Origin: Actinomycetota bacterium
Lineage (GTDB): Bacteria > Actinomycetota > Actinomycetes > S36-B12
Direction: 5' to 3'
Assembly (NCBI GenBank): GCA_030645615.1
Contig: JAUSNB010000015.1
Span: 64,035-128,034 of the forward strand
Length of the DNA stretch: 64,000 nucleotides
In this document: positions 56,703 through 64,000 of the stretch, in pieces
Position numbering within the stretch: the first letter of the stretch is position 1
Layout of the letters: each line of letters opens with the position of its first letter
Translations under genes and position numbers: made by a program
The notes under the pieces: model-generated
Database searches by the model: none
Told to the model about the DNA's origin: nothing
The model's input: only the letters and a program-made list of their open reading frames with translations

Positions 56703-57106
56703 TGATCAGGCGCTCGCTGCTCGCAGTCACCGTCCTCGCCATGGCCCTGCTGTTCGCGCCGCAGGCGCAGGCGGCTCGCGACGTCACCGCGACGCTCGCC
56801 ATCTCCGCCAGCACCGCAGCCGTCCGGGTGGAGGTGCCGATGACCATCACCGTGAGGCCCGCGAGCGTGGCGAGCACCAACGATCCCCGGGGGAGGGTCG
56901 TGCGCGTGCAGGTGCTCGATCGGCAAGGCCACTGGGTCACCATCGACAGCTACCGGCTGCCGAGGTCCGGCATCGTCCAGGACACCGTGACGGGCATCGA
57001 GGAGGGCTTCGGCCGCTACCGGGTCCTCGTGATGAGCATCGACCGCAGGTCGGTCATCGCCCGCTCGAACGTCGACACGGTGACGTGGACCGCTCCCGCC
57101 GAGTAG
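56702..57106 (+). CDS. Secreted hypothetical protein
   Basis: 134 aa, GTG start overlapping the VOC stop. Clear signal peptide (RRSLLAVTVLAMALLFAPQ, cut about AQA-AR). The mature part is beta-rich and Val/Arg/Thr-rich, resembling an immunoglobulin-like domain, but no family is recognised. Probably exported to the cell surface or medium. Confidence 0.68.
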   Translation: MIRRSLLAVTVLAMALLFAPQAQAARDVTATLAISASTAAVRVEVPMTITVRPASVASTNDPRGRVVRVQVLDRQGHWVTIDSYRLPRSGIVQDTVTGIEEGFGRYRVLVMSIDRRSVIARSNVDTVTWTAPAE

Positions 57107-57141
57107 GCGCATGGCGGCGCGGCCGGGGCTAGGGTCGCGCC

Positions 57142-58089
57142 ATGGATGCCACGGGCGCCGTGCCCCAGTCGCGGTGGGCCGACCTCGACGGGCCGGTGCA
57201 CTACGTCGACTACGGGGGGCCGACGGACGCCCCGATGGTTGTCTGCGTCCACGGGCTGGGCGGCTCGCTGGTCAACTGGGCCGCCCTGGCGCCACTGCTG
57301 ACCCCGACCTGCCGAGTGGCGGCCCTCGACCTGGCCGGGTTCGGCCACACGCGCGGCGGCCACCGTTCCACCGCCGTCCACGCCAACCAGCGGCTGCTCA
57401 ACCGCTTCCTGCAGGATGTCACCGGCTCGCCCGTCATCCTCGTCGGCAACTCGATGGGCGGACTCATCTCGATCGTGCAGGCCCATGAGCACCCCGGCAC
57501 CGTTGCCGGCCTCGTGCTCGTCGACCCGGCCCTGTCGCTCACCGGCGGTTCGCGACCCGATCCCCGCGTCCTGGCGACCTTTGCCGCTTATGCCGTGCCG
57601 GCCATCGGCCGGGCCGTGCTCGCCCGCCGGCGCAGCACGATGTCGGCTGAGGAGTCGGCCCATGACCTCCTCGCCCTGTGCTCAGTCGATCCGTCGCGCA
57701 TCCCGACTCATGTCGTCGACCAGCACGTCCGCCTGGCTGAGCAGCGGCGGTCGTACCCCGACATCGACAGCGAGTTGCTCACCGCGGCGCGCTCCCTGCT
57801 CTTCGTCATCGCCGACCGTGGCAAGTACGCGGCGATGCAACGCTCGATCTCCGCCCCGGTGCTGCTCCTGCACGGCGACAAGGACCGGCTCGTTCCGGTG
57901 GCATCGGCACGCGCGGCCGCTCGAGCCAATCCGGCCTGGCAGTACGAGGAGGCGGCCGACGTCGGGCACGTTCCGCAGCTCGAGGTCCCCGAGTGGACAG
58001 CGGAACGCATCCTCGGCTGGCTGGCTGCCCAACCGGGCGCCGCGGCGACCGCGGCCCTTGCCCGGCCGCCGCAGCTGGCCCACCCATGA
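57142..58089 (+). CDS. Alpha/beta hydrolase coupled to WS/DGAT
   Basis: 315 aa. HGLGGS oxyanion region, GNSMGG nucleophile elbow (Ser about residue 105), HGDKDRLVPV (Asp) and DVGHVPQLEVPEW (His). Its stop overlaps the start of the WS/DGAT gene (ATGA), so the two are coupled, which hints at lipid ester hydrolysis or transfer. Not further resolved. Confidence 0.86.
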   Translation: MDATGAVPQSRWADLDGPVHYVDYGGPTDAPMVVCVHGLGGSLVNWAALAPLLTPTCRVAALDLAGFGHTRGGHRSTAVHANQRLLNRFLQDVTGSPVILVGNSMGGLISIVQAHEHPGTVAGLVLVDPALSLTGGSRPDPRVLATFAAYAVPAIGRAVLARRRSTMSAEESAHDLLALCSVDPSRIPTHVVDQHVRLAEQRRSYPDIDSELLTAARSLLFVIADRGKYAAMQRSISAPVLLLHGDKDRLVPVASARAAARANPAWQYEEAADVGHVPQLEVPEWTAERILGWLAAQPGAAATAALARPPQLAHP

Positions 58090-59480
58090 GCATCGACTGG
58101 CTCAACCCGCTGGACGCCTGGTTCCTGCAGGTGGAGACCGACACGCAGCCGATGCACGTCGGCTCGCTGCTGGTCTTCGACGGCCCGGCGCCCGCGTACC
58201 AGGACTACTGCGACCACCTGGGCTCCCGGCTGGACATCGTGCCCCGCTACCGGCAGCGCGTGCAGCGCCCGCCCCTCGACGTGGCCCGGCCGTACTGGGT
58301 CGACGACCCGCACTTCCACCTGACCTACCACGTACGGCATACGGCGGTCCCGCAGCCGGGCGGCGAGGTCCAGTTGCGCGCGCTCGCGGGGAGGATCATG
58401 TCGCAGCGGCTGGACCTCGGCCGGCCGCTGTGGGAGATGTGGCTGGTCGAGGGCCTCGAGGGCGGCCGCTGGGCGGTTATCAGCAAGGTCCACCACGCGG
58501 TGATCGACGGGGTCTCGGGCCACGAACTGCTCGAACTGCTGCTCGATCGCGACGAGGACCCACCCCCTCCGGTCCCCTCGACGTGGCAGCCACGCCCCGC
58601 CCCCAGCCGGCAGGACGCACTCGTCGAGGCCATCTCGTGGATGGTCCGGCTGCCGGTGATCGCCGGCAAGGCCGCGGCGAGCACCGTCTCCAAGCCCAAG
58701 TCGGCCCTCGCCTCCGGAGCCACGACGTCGTCCGGGCTCCTGCGCGTGGGCCGCAAGGCGTCGGGTGCGCACGGCCTGCTCAACGGCCCCATCGGGCCGC
58801 ACCGTCGCTGGGCCTGGGGCCGCGGGGACCTGGCCCAGGTCAAGGCCATCAAGCAGGCGGCGGGATGCACCGTCAACGACGTCGTCCTCGCGGCCATCGC
58901 GGGCGGCTACCGGCAGTACTTCATCGACCGCGGCGAGCCCGTGCACGAGGAAGCCGTCCAGTCCATGGTCCCCGTGTCGGTGCGTGGCTCCGATCAGCGC
59001 GGACGCCTCGGCAACCAGGTGAGCGCCATGTTCGCCAACCTCCCGGTCGACCTGGCCGACCCGCTGGACCGGCTGCGCGCCGTTGCTGTGCAGATGCACC
59101 AGTTGAAGGCCAGCGGGGAGGCCGTCGGCGTGGGGTCAATGGTGTCGGCAGCGGAGTTCGTGCCGCCGACGCTCGTCACCCTTGCGGCGCGGATGTCCAG
59201 TTCCGTCGGCCAGCGCCTGTTCAACACCGTGACGACCAACATCCCCGGGCCCCAGTACCCGCTGTACCTGCTCGGGCGCCGGATGCGCGACATGTTCCCG
59301 TACATCCCCATCGCCGACGGGGCCCGGATCAGCATCGGCATCGTGTCCTACAACGGGCGGCTGGCCTTCGCCGCAACCGGCGACTACGACGCGGTGCCGG
59401 ACCTCGACGACCTGTGCCGGCACATCGAAGCCGCCCTCCATGAACTGACCGCAGCGATCGGCGCGGGCGAGCCAGGCTAG
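58086..59480 (+). CDS. Wax ester synthase / diacylglycerol acyltransferase (WS/DGAT)
   Basis: 464 aa. Catalytic HHxxxDG seen as KVHHAVIDGVSG (about residues 139-150), NDVVLAAIAGGYR later, and PLYLLGRRMRDMFPY near the end. These enzymes esterify acyl-CoA to diacylglycerol or fatty alcohols and make storage lipid in actinobacteria. The N-terminus MSIDWLNPLDAWFLQVE is typical (S..D..F). Start at the ATG 58086. Confidence 0.93.
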   Translation: MSIDWLNPLDAWFLQVETDTQPMHVGSLLVFDGPAPAYQDYCDHLGSRLDIVPRYRQRVQRPPLDVARPYWVDDPHFHLTYHVRHTAVPQPGGEVQLRALAGRIMSQRLDLGRPLWEMWLVEGLEGGRWAVISKVHHAVIDGVSGHELLELLLDRDEDPPPPVPSTWQPRPAPSRQDALVEAISWMVRLPVIAGKAAASTVSKPKSALASGATTSSGLLRVGRKASGAHGLLNGPIGPHRRWAWGRGDLAQVKAIKQAAGCTVNDVVLAAIAGGYRQYFIDRGEPVHEEAVQSMVPVSVRGSDQRGRLGNQVSAMFANLPVDLADPLDRLRAVAVQMHQLKASGEAVGVGSMVSAAEFVPPTLVTLAARMSSSVGQRLFNTVTTNIPGPQYPLYLLGRRMRDMFPYIPIADGARISIGIVSYNGRLAFAATGDYDAVPDLDDLCRHIEAALHELTAAIGAGEPG

Positions 59481-59493
59481 GCGTCCTCGCCCC

Positions 59494-60543
59494 CTAGCTG
59501 GCGTCCGCCATCGCCTCACGCTCGGGACCAGGCTGAGCGCTGCCACCGCCGGCGATCTTCCGCCGGGCTCGGCGGCTGAGCAGCCGGTACACGGTCTCGC
59601 GGATCACCACGACGATGATGATGACCAGGCTCTGCACGATGTACTGGGTCGAGTTCGGCCATCCCGCCGCCAGCACGATTTGGTTCAGCTGGGTCAGGAA
59701 GAGGGCGGCGATGGCACTGGCGACGATCGATGCGACGCCTCCGCTGAGGGCCGTGCCGCCGAGCACGACCGCCGCGATGGACGGCAGCAGGTACGGGTCA
59801 CCGATGAAGATGTTCGGCGTCTGCACGTAGCCGGCCAACAGGGCCCCCGCAGCCCCGTAGCAGGCACCGGCGGCCGCGTAGGCGAGCATCTCGTAGCGCT
59901 TCACCCTCAGCCCGAGCACGGTCGACGCCCTCGGACTCACCCCGATGGCGGTCAAGCGCCAACCCACGGTCGTCCGCTTGGTGATGAAGGCCACCACGAT
60001 GATGATGACGAGGGCGATGATCATCGTGTTGGGCAGCCCGAACGTGCGCTCGAGCGTGAATGTCTTGAGGACGTCCGTAGCACCCACCGGCGTGCCCTGC
60101 GTCAGCCATAGGACGAAGCCGTACAGCAAGGCGTTCATGGCAAGCGTCACGATCAGCGATGTCGCCTCGAACCGGGCGACGACGAACCCGGACAGCAGGC
60201 CGAACAGGGCCGGGATCAGCACGGCCGCGAGCGCGCCGAGCCACAGGCGGCTGTCATCGCCCTCGGGGATCCACGTCACCAGCACCGCGGCGAGGGAGAT
60301 CATCCCGGGGACGGACAGGTCGAATCCGCGCTGCTGGATGACGAGGGTCTGGCCGATCGCGACGAGAGCGAGGACTGACGCGAAGGGCAGCATGCCGTTC
60401 AGTGCCGCCCAGGAGAGGCTGCCCGGCGCCAGGAGCGGACTGATGATGAACAGGACGATCGTGGCGATGACGATCGACGCAGTCGATCCGTAGAACAGGC
60501 TCCACACATTGAAGCCGCGCGGCTTGCCGAAACCCTCGTCCAT
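59494..60543 (-). CDS. ABC permease, sugar/nucleoside type
   Basis: 349 aa, about eight helices, with IGQTLVIQQRGFDLSVPGMI near residue 63 and AVVLGGTALSGGVASIV later, as in RbsC/XylH permeases. Starts 1 bp after the stop of the fused ATPase-permease, so the importer would have two unlike permease halves. Confidence 0.91.
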   Translation of the reverse strand: MDEGFGKPRGFNVWSLFYGSTASIVIATIVLFIISPLLAPGSLSWAALNGMLPFASVLALVAIGQTLVIQQRGFDLSVPGMISLAAVLVTWIPEGDDSRLWLGALAAVLIPALFGLLSGFVVARFEATSLIVTLAMNALLYGFVLWLTQGTPVGATDVLKTFTLERTFGLPNTMIIALVIIIVVAFITKRTTVGWRLTAIGVSPRASTVLGLRVKRYEMLAYAAAGACYGAAGALLAGYVQTPNIFIGDPYLLPSIAAVVLGGTALSGGVASIVASAIAALFLTQLNQIVLAAGWPNSTQYIVQSLVIIIVVVIRETVYRLLSRRARRKIAGGGSAQPGPEREAMADAS

Positions 60544-60544
60544 G

Positions 60545-63028
60545 TCAGGCCCCTGACTTCCGGACGGTCGCGAAGAGGACCGTCGAGCCCAGCAGCAGGA
60601 TCCCCATGAGCCAGTACTGCCATGACTGGCCCAGTTGCAGGAAGGTCGTCACATTGGTGACCTGGACGATGAGGAGCGCACCGAAGAAGGCCCCGACGTA
60701 CGAGCCCCTGCCGCCCATGACCCGCGCACCACCGAGCACCACAGCAGTGATGCTGGCCAGCGTGTAGGTCACGCCCGAGGACGGGTCCCCGATACCCACC
60801 TGCGCCATCAGCAGGATCCCGACTGGGATGACGAGGGCCGACGTGGCGACGTAGGAGAAGAAGCGCACTCGGCCCACGCGGACACCGATCCTGGCAGCCG
60901 CGTCGGCGTTGGACCCGATCGCGCGGAGAGACAGGCCGGCTCGGGACCGGCGCAGCACGATCTCGAGGATGATGATGATCGCCACCACCACGATGATGGA
61001 CACCGGAATGGGTCCGACCTTGGCGGCGATCACGTCGGTCACCTCCTCCGCGATCGAGCCCTGGGGGCGATCGCGCATGGTCAGCGACAGCCCGCGCAAC
61101 AGCATGAAGAGCGCCAGGGTCGCGATGACGGGGTTCACCTTGAGCCCTTGGACGAGGCCGCCGTTGATGGCGCCCACCCCAAGGCCCGCACCGATGACCA
61201 GCAGGAAGCCGACCAGCCACCAGATGCTGCCGACGTCGTCCACGATGTAGAACGAAGCGATCACCAGCAGGAACCCGGACAGCGGCCCCACGGACAGGTC
61301 GAAGCCCCCACCCAGCATCGCCGTCTGCTGCGCCACCGCGATCATCGCCAGCGGAGCCAGCAGCGCGAGCAGGCCGGTGAGGTTCAGCGGAGTCAGGTAG
61401 AAGGAGTTCTGAAGCGCGACGTAGGCACCGAGAAGCACGACAAGGACCGCCAGGACGATCGAGGCCGCGTAGTCGCCCCGCAGCCATCGGGGAAGGCGTA
61501 TGGCCTTGCGCCCCTCGTTCAGCCGCTCCCGCATGGAGGTGGAGCTCAGCGCGGCTGTCGTGATCGCCTGCTCGCTGATACCGTCCCCGTTCAACTCCTG
61601 CACGATCCGCCCGCGCGAGACGATGACGACGCGGTCGCATAGCCCGGCGAGTTCGAGGTTGTCCGATGACATCACGACCACGGCGGCTCCGTCGTTGGCC
61701 GTTTGCCGGATGATGTTGTAGATCTCGACACGGGCGCCGGCGTCAACGCCCTGGGTTGGCTCCTCCGCGACGAGCACAGACGGTGTGCCTCCGGCGGATC
61801 GGGCCATCAGGATCTTCTGCTGGTTGCCCCCCGAAAGGGAGGACACGGTCGTGCCCAAGGTGGGGGTCTTGATCGAGAAGCGGTCCACGGCCTTCTGCGC
61901 GGTATCACGGACCTTGGCCCGCCGCACGACTCCGGCTTGGGAGACTGTGGCGAGTTCGCCGAGCGCGATGTTGTCGGATACCGACAACGGCAGGAAGACG
62001 CCCTCGACGTGACGGTCAGCCGGGATGAACATCAATCCGGCGCTCGTGCTGGCCGTCGTCGAGCCGGTGCGCACCGATCGATCATCGATGCGCAGGCTCC
62101 CGGAGGCGGCTCCCAGTCCGCATAGCGCCCGGATGAACGCGTCCTGCCCGTTGCCCTGCACGCCTGCGATGCCCACCACCTCTCCGGGCCTGGCCTGGAA
62201 ATCCACCGGCCCGAACCCGGAGCCGCGGAAGTCCGTGACCTCGATGCCCCCGCCGCCGATGGAGGCCGTTCCCTTCTCCGGGAAGACGGCATCGAGCTCG
62301 CGGCCGATGACCAACGAGATGATCTGGTGCTCGTTCACCTCGGCACTGGGGAACGTCCCGCGCACCTTGCCATCCCGCAGAACCGTGATCCGATCCGCGA
62401 TGGACTTCACCTCGGGGATCCGGTGCGAGATGTACACGACGGCCCCACCCTGGTCGACGAGTCGCCGGACCTGGGTGAAGAGCAGTTCGGACTCCTCGAA
62501 GTTCAGGTGCTCGGTGGGCTCATCCAGGACGAGGACCTTCGGCTGAGTGCTCAGCGCCCTTGCCACCTCGACGATCTGCCGCTGCTCGACTGTGAGGTCG
62601 TCTACCCGCGTGCGGGGGTCGATCTCCAATCCCCAGGGCGCGAGCCACTCCTGGGCCCACGCTCGGGCCTTGCCCACGTTGCCGATCCAGCGTCGGCCCC
62701 GCGTGAGCTCCATGTTCTCCAGGACCGTGAGCTGGGGCAGCAGGGCAGGCGTCTGACGAACGATGGCCAGGCCGAGCGATTGAGCCAGCCGCGGATCAGC
62801 CGCCGAGAGCGGCTGACCTTGGATCGTGACGGATCCCGTGTCCGGAGCCAGTGCACCGGAAGCCACCGCCATCAGCGTTGACTTCCCTGCACCGTTCTCG
62901 CCCACCAGGGCGTGAACCTCGCCTCGCCGCACCTCGATACTGACGCCGGTCAGCGCCCGGACACCCGGGAACGACTTGTCGACATCCTTGAGGGCGAGCA
63001 GAAGGTCTCCGGACACGGGATCCGTCAT
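60545..63028 (-). CDS. Fused ABC transporter protein: two ATPase domains plus permease
   Basis: 827 aa from the ATG at 63028, with GGGAG upstream. Residues 1-500 are an RbsA-type double ATPase: first domain GENGAGKST, VEQRQIVEVARAL, VLVLDEPTEHL; second domain GVQGNGQDA (a degenerate Walker A), SGGNQQKILMAR and LVAEEPTQGVD. Residues ~525-827 are a permease with QQTAMLGGGFDLSVGPL. In most members these are separate genes; here no stop lies between them. With the separate permease downstream it would make a complete importer. Confidence 0.92.
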   Translation of the reverse strand: MTDPVSGDLLLALKDVDKSFPGVRALTGVSIEVRRGEVHALVGENGAGKSTLMAVASGALAPDTGSVTIQGQPLSAADPRLAQSLGLAIVRQTPALLPQLTVLENMELTRGRRWIGNVGKARAWAQEWLAPWGLEIDPRTRVDDLTVEQRQIVEVARALSTQPKVLVLDEPTEHLNFEESELLFTQVRRLVDQGGAVVYISHRIPEVKSIADRITVLRDGKVRGTFPSAEVNEHQIISLVIGRELDAVFPEKGTASIGGGGIEVTDFRGSGFGPVDFQARPGEVVGIAGVQGNGQDAFIRALCGLGAASGSLRIDDRSVRTGSTTASTSAGLMFIPADRHVEGVFLPLSVSDNIALGELATVSQAGVVRRAKVRDTAQKAVDRFSIKTPTLGTTVSSLSGGNQQKILMARSAGGTPSVLVAEEPTQGVDAGARVEIYNIIRQTANDGAAVVVMSSDNLELAGLCDRVVIVSRGRIVQELNGDGISEQAITTAALSSTSMRERLNEGRKAIRLPRWLRGDYAASIVLAVLVVLLGAYVALQNSFYLTPLNLTGLLALLAPLAMIAVAQQTAMLGGGFDLSVGPLSGFLLVIASFYIVDDVGSIWWLVGFLLVIGAGLGVGAINGGLVQGLKVNPVIATLALFMLLRGLSLTMRDRPQGSIAEEVTDVIAAKVGPIPVSIIVVVAIIIILEIVLRRSRAGLSLRAIGSNADAAARIGVRVGRVRFFSYVATSALVIPVGILLMAQVGIGDPSSGVTYTLASITAVVLGGARVMGGRGSYVGAFFGALLIVQVTNVTTFLQLGQSWQYWLMGILLLGSTVLFATVRKSGA

Positions 63029-63063
63029 TACGTCCGCTCCCATTCGCTACGTGGTCATGCGTC

Positions 63064-64000
63064 CTACTGGAATAGCGCCGTGAGCTGCTCGGCGCTCAAC
63101 TGGGAGGACAGGATCGCGTCCGGCGGCAGGTCCGCGTTGCACACGGGGGCCGCCGCGTCCTGCTCCGTCGAGTCCTCGCTGAGGGGCAGGCTGAGGATCA
63201 TCGGCTCCGGGTCGTCGATCCCCTGGTAGGCCGCAACTGCACGGCGCAGCGCCACTCGCGAGATCCACGTCCGGGACGAGATCGTTGCGATCTGGTAGTC
63301 CGGGTTCGCATCCTTGTTGTCGTACCACAGGCAGGCGAACTCGTTGGAGTCGTTTGCCGACCACGGCGGGATCGGCTTGTCGGCCGCCTGGAACGCGCGG
63401 ATTCCGCCAACGGAACCGCCGCCGTAATCCGACACGATGCCGTCGATCTGGCCGTACTTGGTGATCAATCCGGCCACGACCTTCTGCGTCTCGCCGGGCT
63501 CCCAGTTGGTGACAGCGAAACCGTCGTCCTTGTTGAGGAGCGTGACGCCCGGGTTCTCGTTCACGGCCTCGAGGACGCCATCGAAGACGGCCTGGCTGTA
63601 GCCGTTCCCAGCGGTTCCGCCGAGCATGACGAGGTTGCCCTCGCCGCCCATCTGCTTGATGGTCCAGTCCGCGAGCGCACGGCCGTACGCCTTGACATCC
63701 TCCGCGACGAACGCGGTGTAGTCCTCACCGGGCGTGCCACCGGGACCGGCCACGTAGGGCACCACCTGGACGCCGGCCTCCGTGGCTGCCTTGACGGCGG
63801 GCAGGAGCGCCTCAGCGGAGTCGGCGAACGTGATGATGACGTTGGCGCCCTGAGCAACCAGGCCGTTGAAGTCCGAGATCGCCTTCTGCGGATCGGCCTG
63901 GGCGTCGGTGTAGAGGACCTGAGTGATGTTGGGGCACTTGGCTGCCTCGTCCTCGAACTCGGCGCGCGTGATCTTGCGCCACGAGTTGCCGCCGAAGCCG
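63064..64000 (-). CDS. Periplasmic substrate-binding protein, N-terminus off the window
   Basis: C-terminal 312 residues, open to the right edge. Type I binding fold: GLVAQGANVIITFADS, VVPYVAGPGGTPGEDYTAFV, GTAGNGYSQAVFDGV and GIVSDYGGGSVG are the hinge and ligand-region blocks. Cognate of the importer encoded 35 bp downstream. The signal peptide and start are outside the window. Ligand is not clear; aromatic and Asp residues would suit a sugar or nucleoside. Confidence 0.86.
   Translation of the reverse strand, partial: GFGGNSWRKITRAEFEDEAAKCPNITQVLYTDAQADPQKAISDFNGLVAQGANVIITFADSAEALLPAVKAATEAGVQVVPYVAGPGGTPGEDYTAFVAEDVKAYGRALADWTIKQMGGEGNLVMLGGTAGNGYSQAVFDGVLEAVNENPGVTLLNKDDGFAVTNWEPGETQKVVAGLITKYGQIDGIVSDYGGGSVGGIRAFQAADKPIPPWSANDSNEFACLWYDNKDANPDYQIATISSRTWISRVALRRAVAAYQGIDDPEPMILSLPLSEDSTEQDAAAPVCNADLPPDAILSSQLSAEQLTALFQ

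Overview
The window is high-GC actinobacterial chromosome. The evidence is the gene order dnaK-grpE-dnaJ-hspR-clpB with a HAIR-type operator, a bifunctional-type Dcd very like the mycobacterial enzyme, a WS/DGAT acyltransferase, an EtfD-like iron-sulfur reductase and frequent GTG starts with 4-bp stop/start overlaps. The genus cannot be fixed from sequence alone.

Layout. (1) 1-5.75 kb: the HspR-controlled chaperone operon on the minus strand; clpB runs off the left edge. (2) 5.9-13.5 kb: histidine utilisation, with hutG divergent from hutU-hutI-hutH, followed by a membrane-bound EtfD-like Fe-S reductase. (3) 13.6-25.6 kb: a compact aerobic CO dehydrogenase locus. On the minus strand, moaE-moaA-moaD-coxG-coxM-coxS-coxL-xdhC/YHS-coxD-coxE-moaC-mog lie head to tail, and a second xdhC and a mocA-like gene diverge from them. 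CoxL carries AYACSFR, so it is form I, the true CO-oxidising type. Molybdenum-cofactor synthesis, insertion and membrane anchoring are encoded together. (4) 25.6-30.4 kb: housekeeping and accessory genes (DUF2182, a phosphoribosyltransferase, dcd, a FUSC protein, mobA-DUF6457).

(5) 30.59-54.56 kb: a ~24-kb integrative element in the 3' end of tRNA-Gly(CCC). A 43-bp direct repeat of the tRNA 3' half bounds it, with a tyrosine integrase at the right end, an Xis-like gene and a MobF-type relaxase/helicase. No conjugation ATPase, secretion genes or replication initiator were seen, so it looks mobilisable rather than self-transmissible. It is a mosaic. An AT-richer catabolic cargo (31.3-39.1 kb) encodes an ABC importer with a TorT-like binding protein, an amidohydrolase, an FAD monooxygenase and an XRE-cupin regulator. 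Next come tRNA-like remnants, a chimeric wreck of an MmeI-like restriction gene, a frameshifted PIN gene, a relaxase module flanked by imperfect direct repeats, small phage-like genes and a Fic gene with a probable operator.

(6) 54.6-64 kb: chromosome again, with a lipoprotein, two alpha/beta hydrolases, DUF2237, a VOC protein, a secreted protein and WS/DGAT. A sugar/nucleoside-type ABC importer follows, in which two ATPase domains and a permease are fused in one chain; its binding-protein gene runs off the right edge.

The most novel material is the catabolic cargo of unknown substrate, the stacked tRNA remnants around 39.4-39.8 kb, the relaxase module with its unusual N-terminus and candidate oriT, and a repeated intergenic palindrome seen twice in the backbone.
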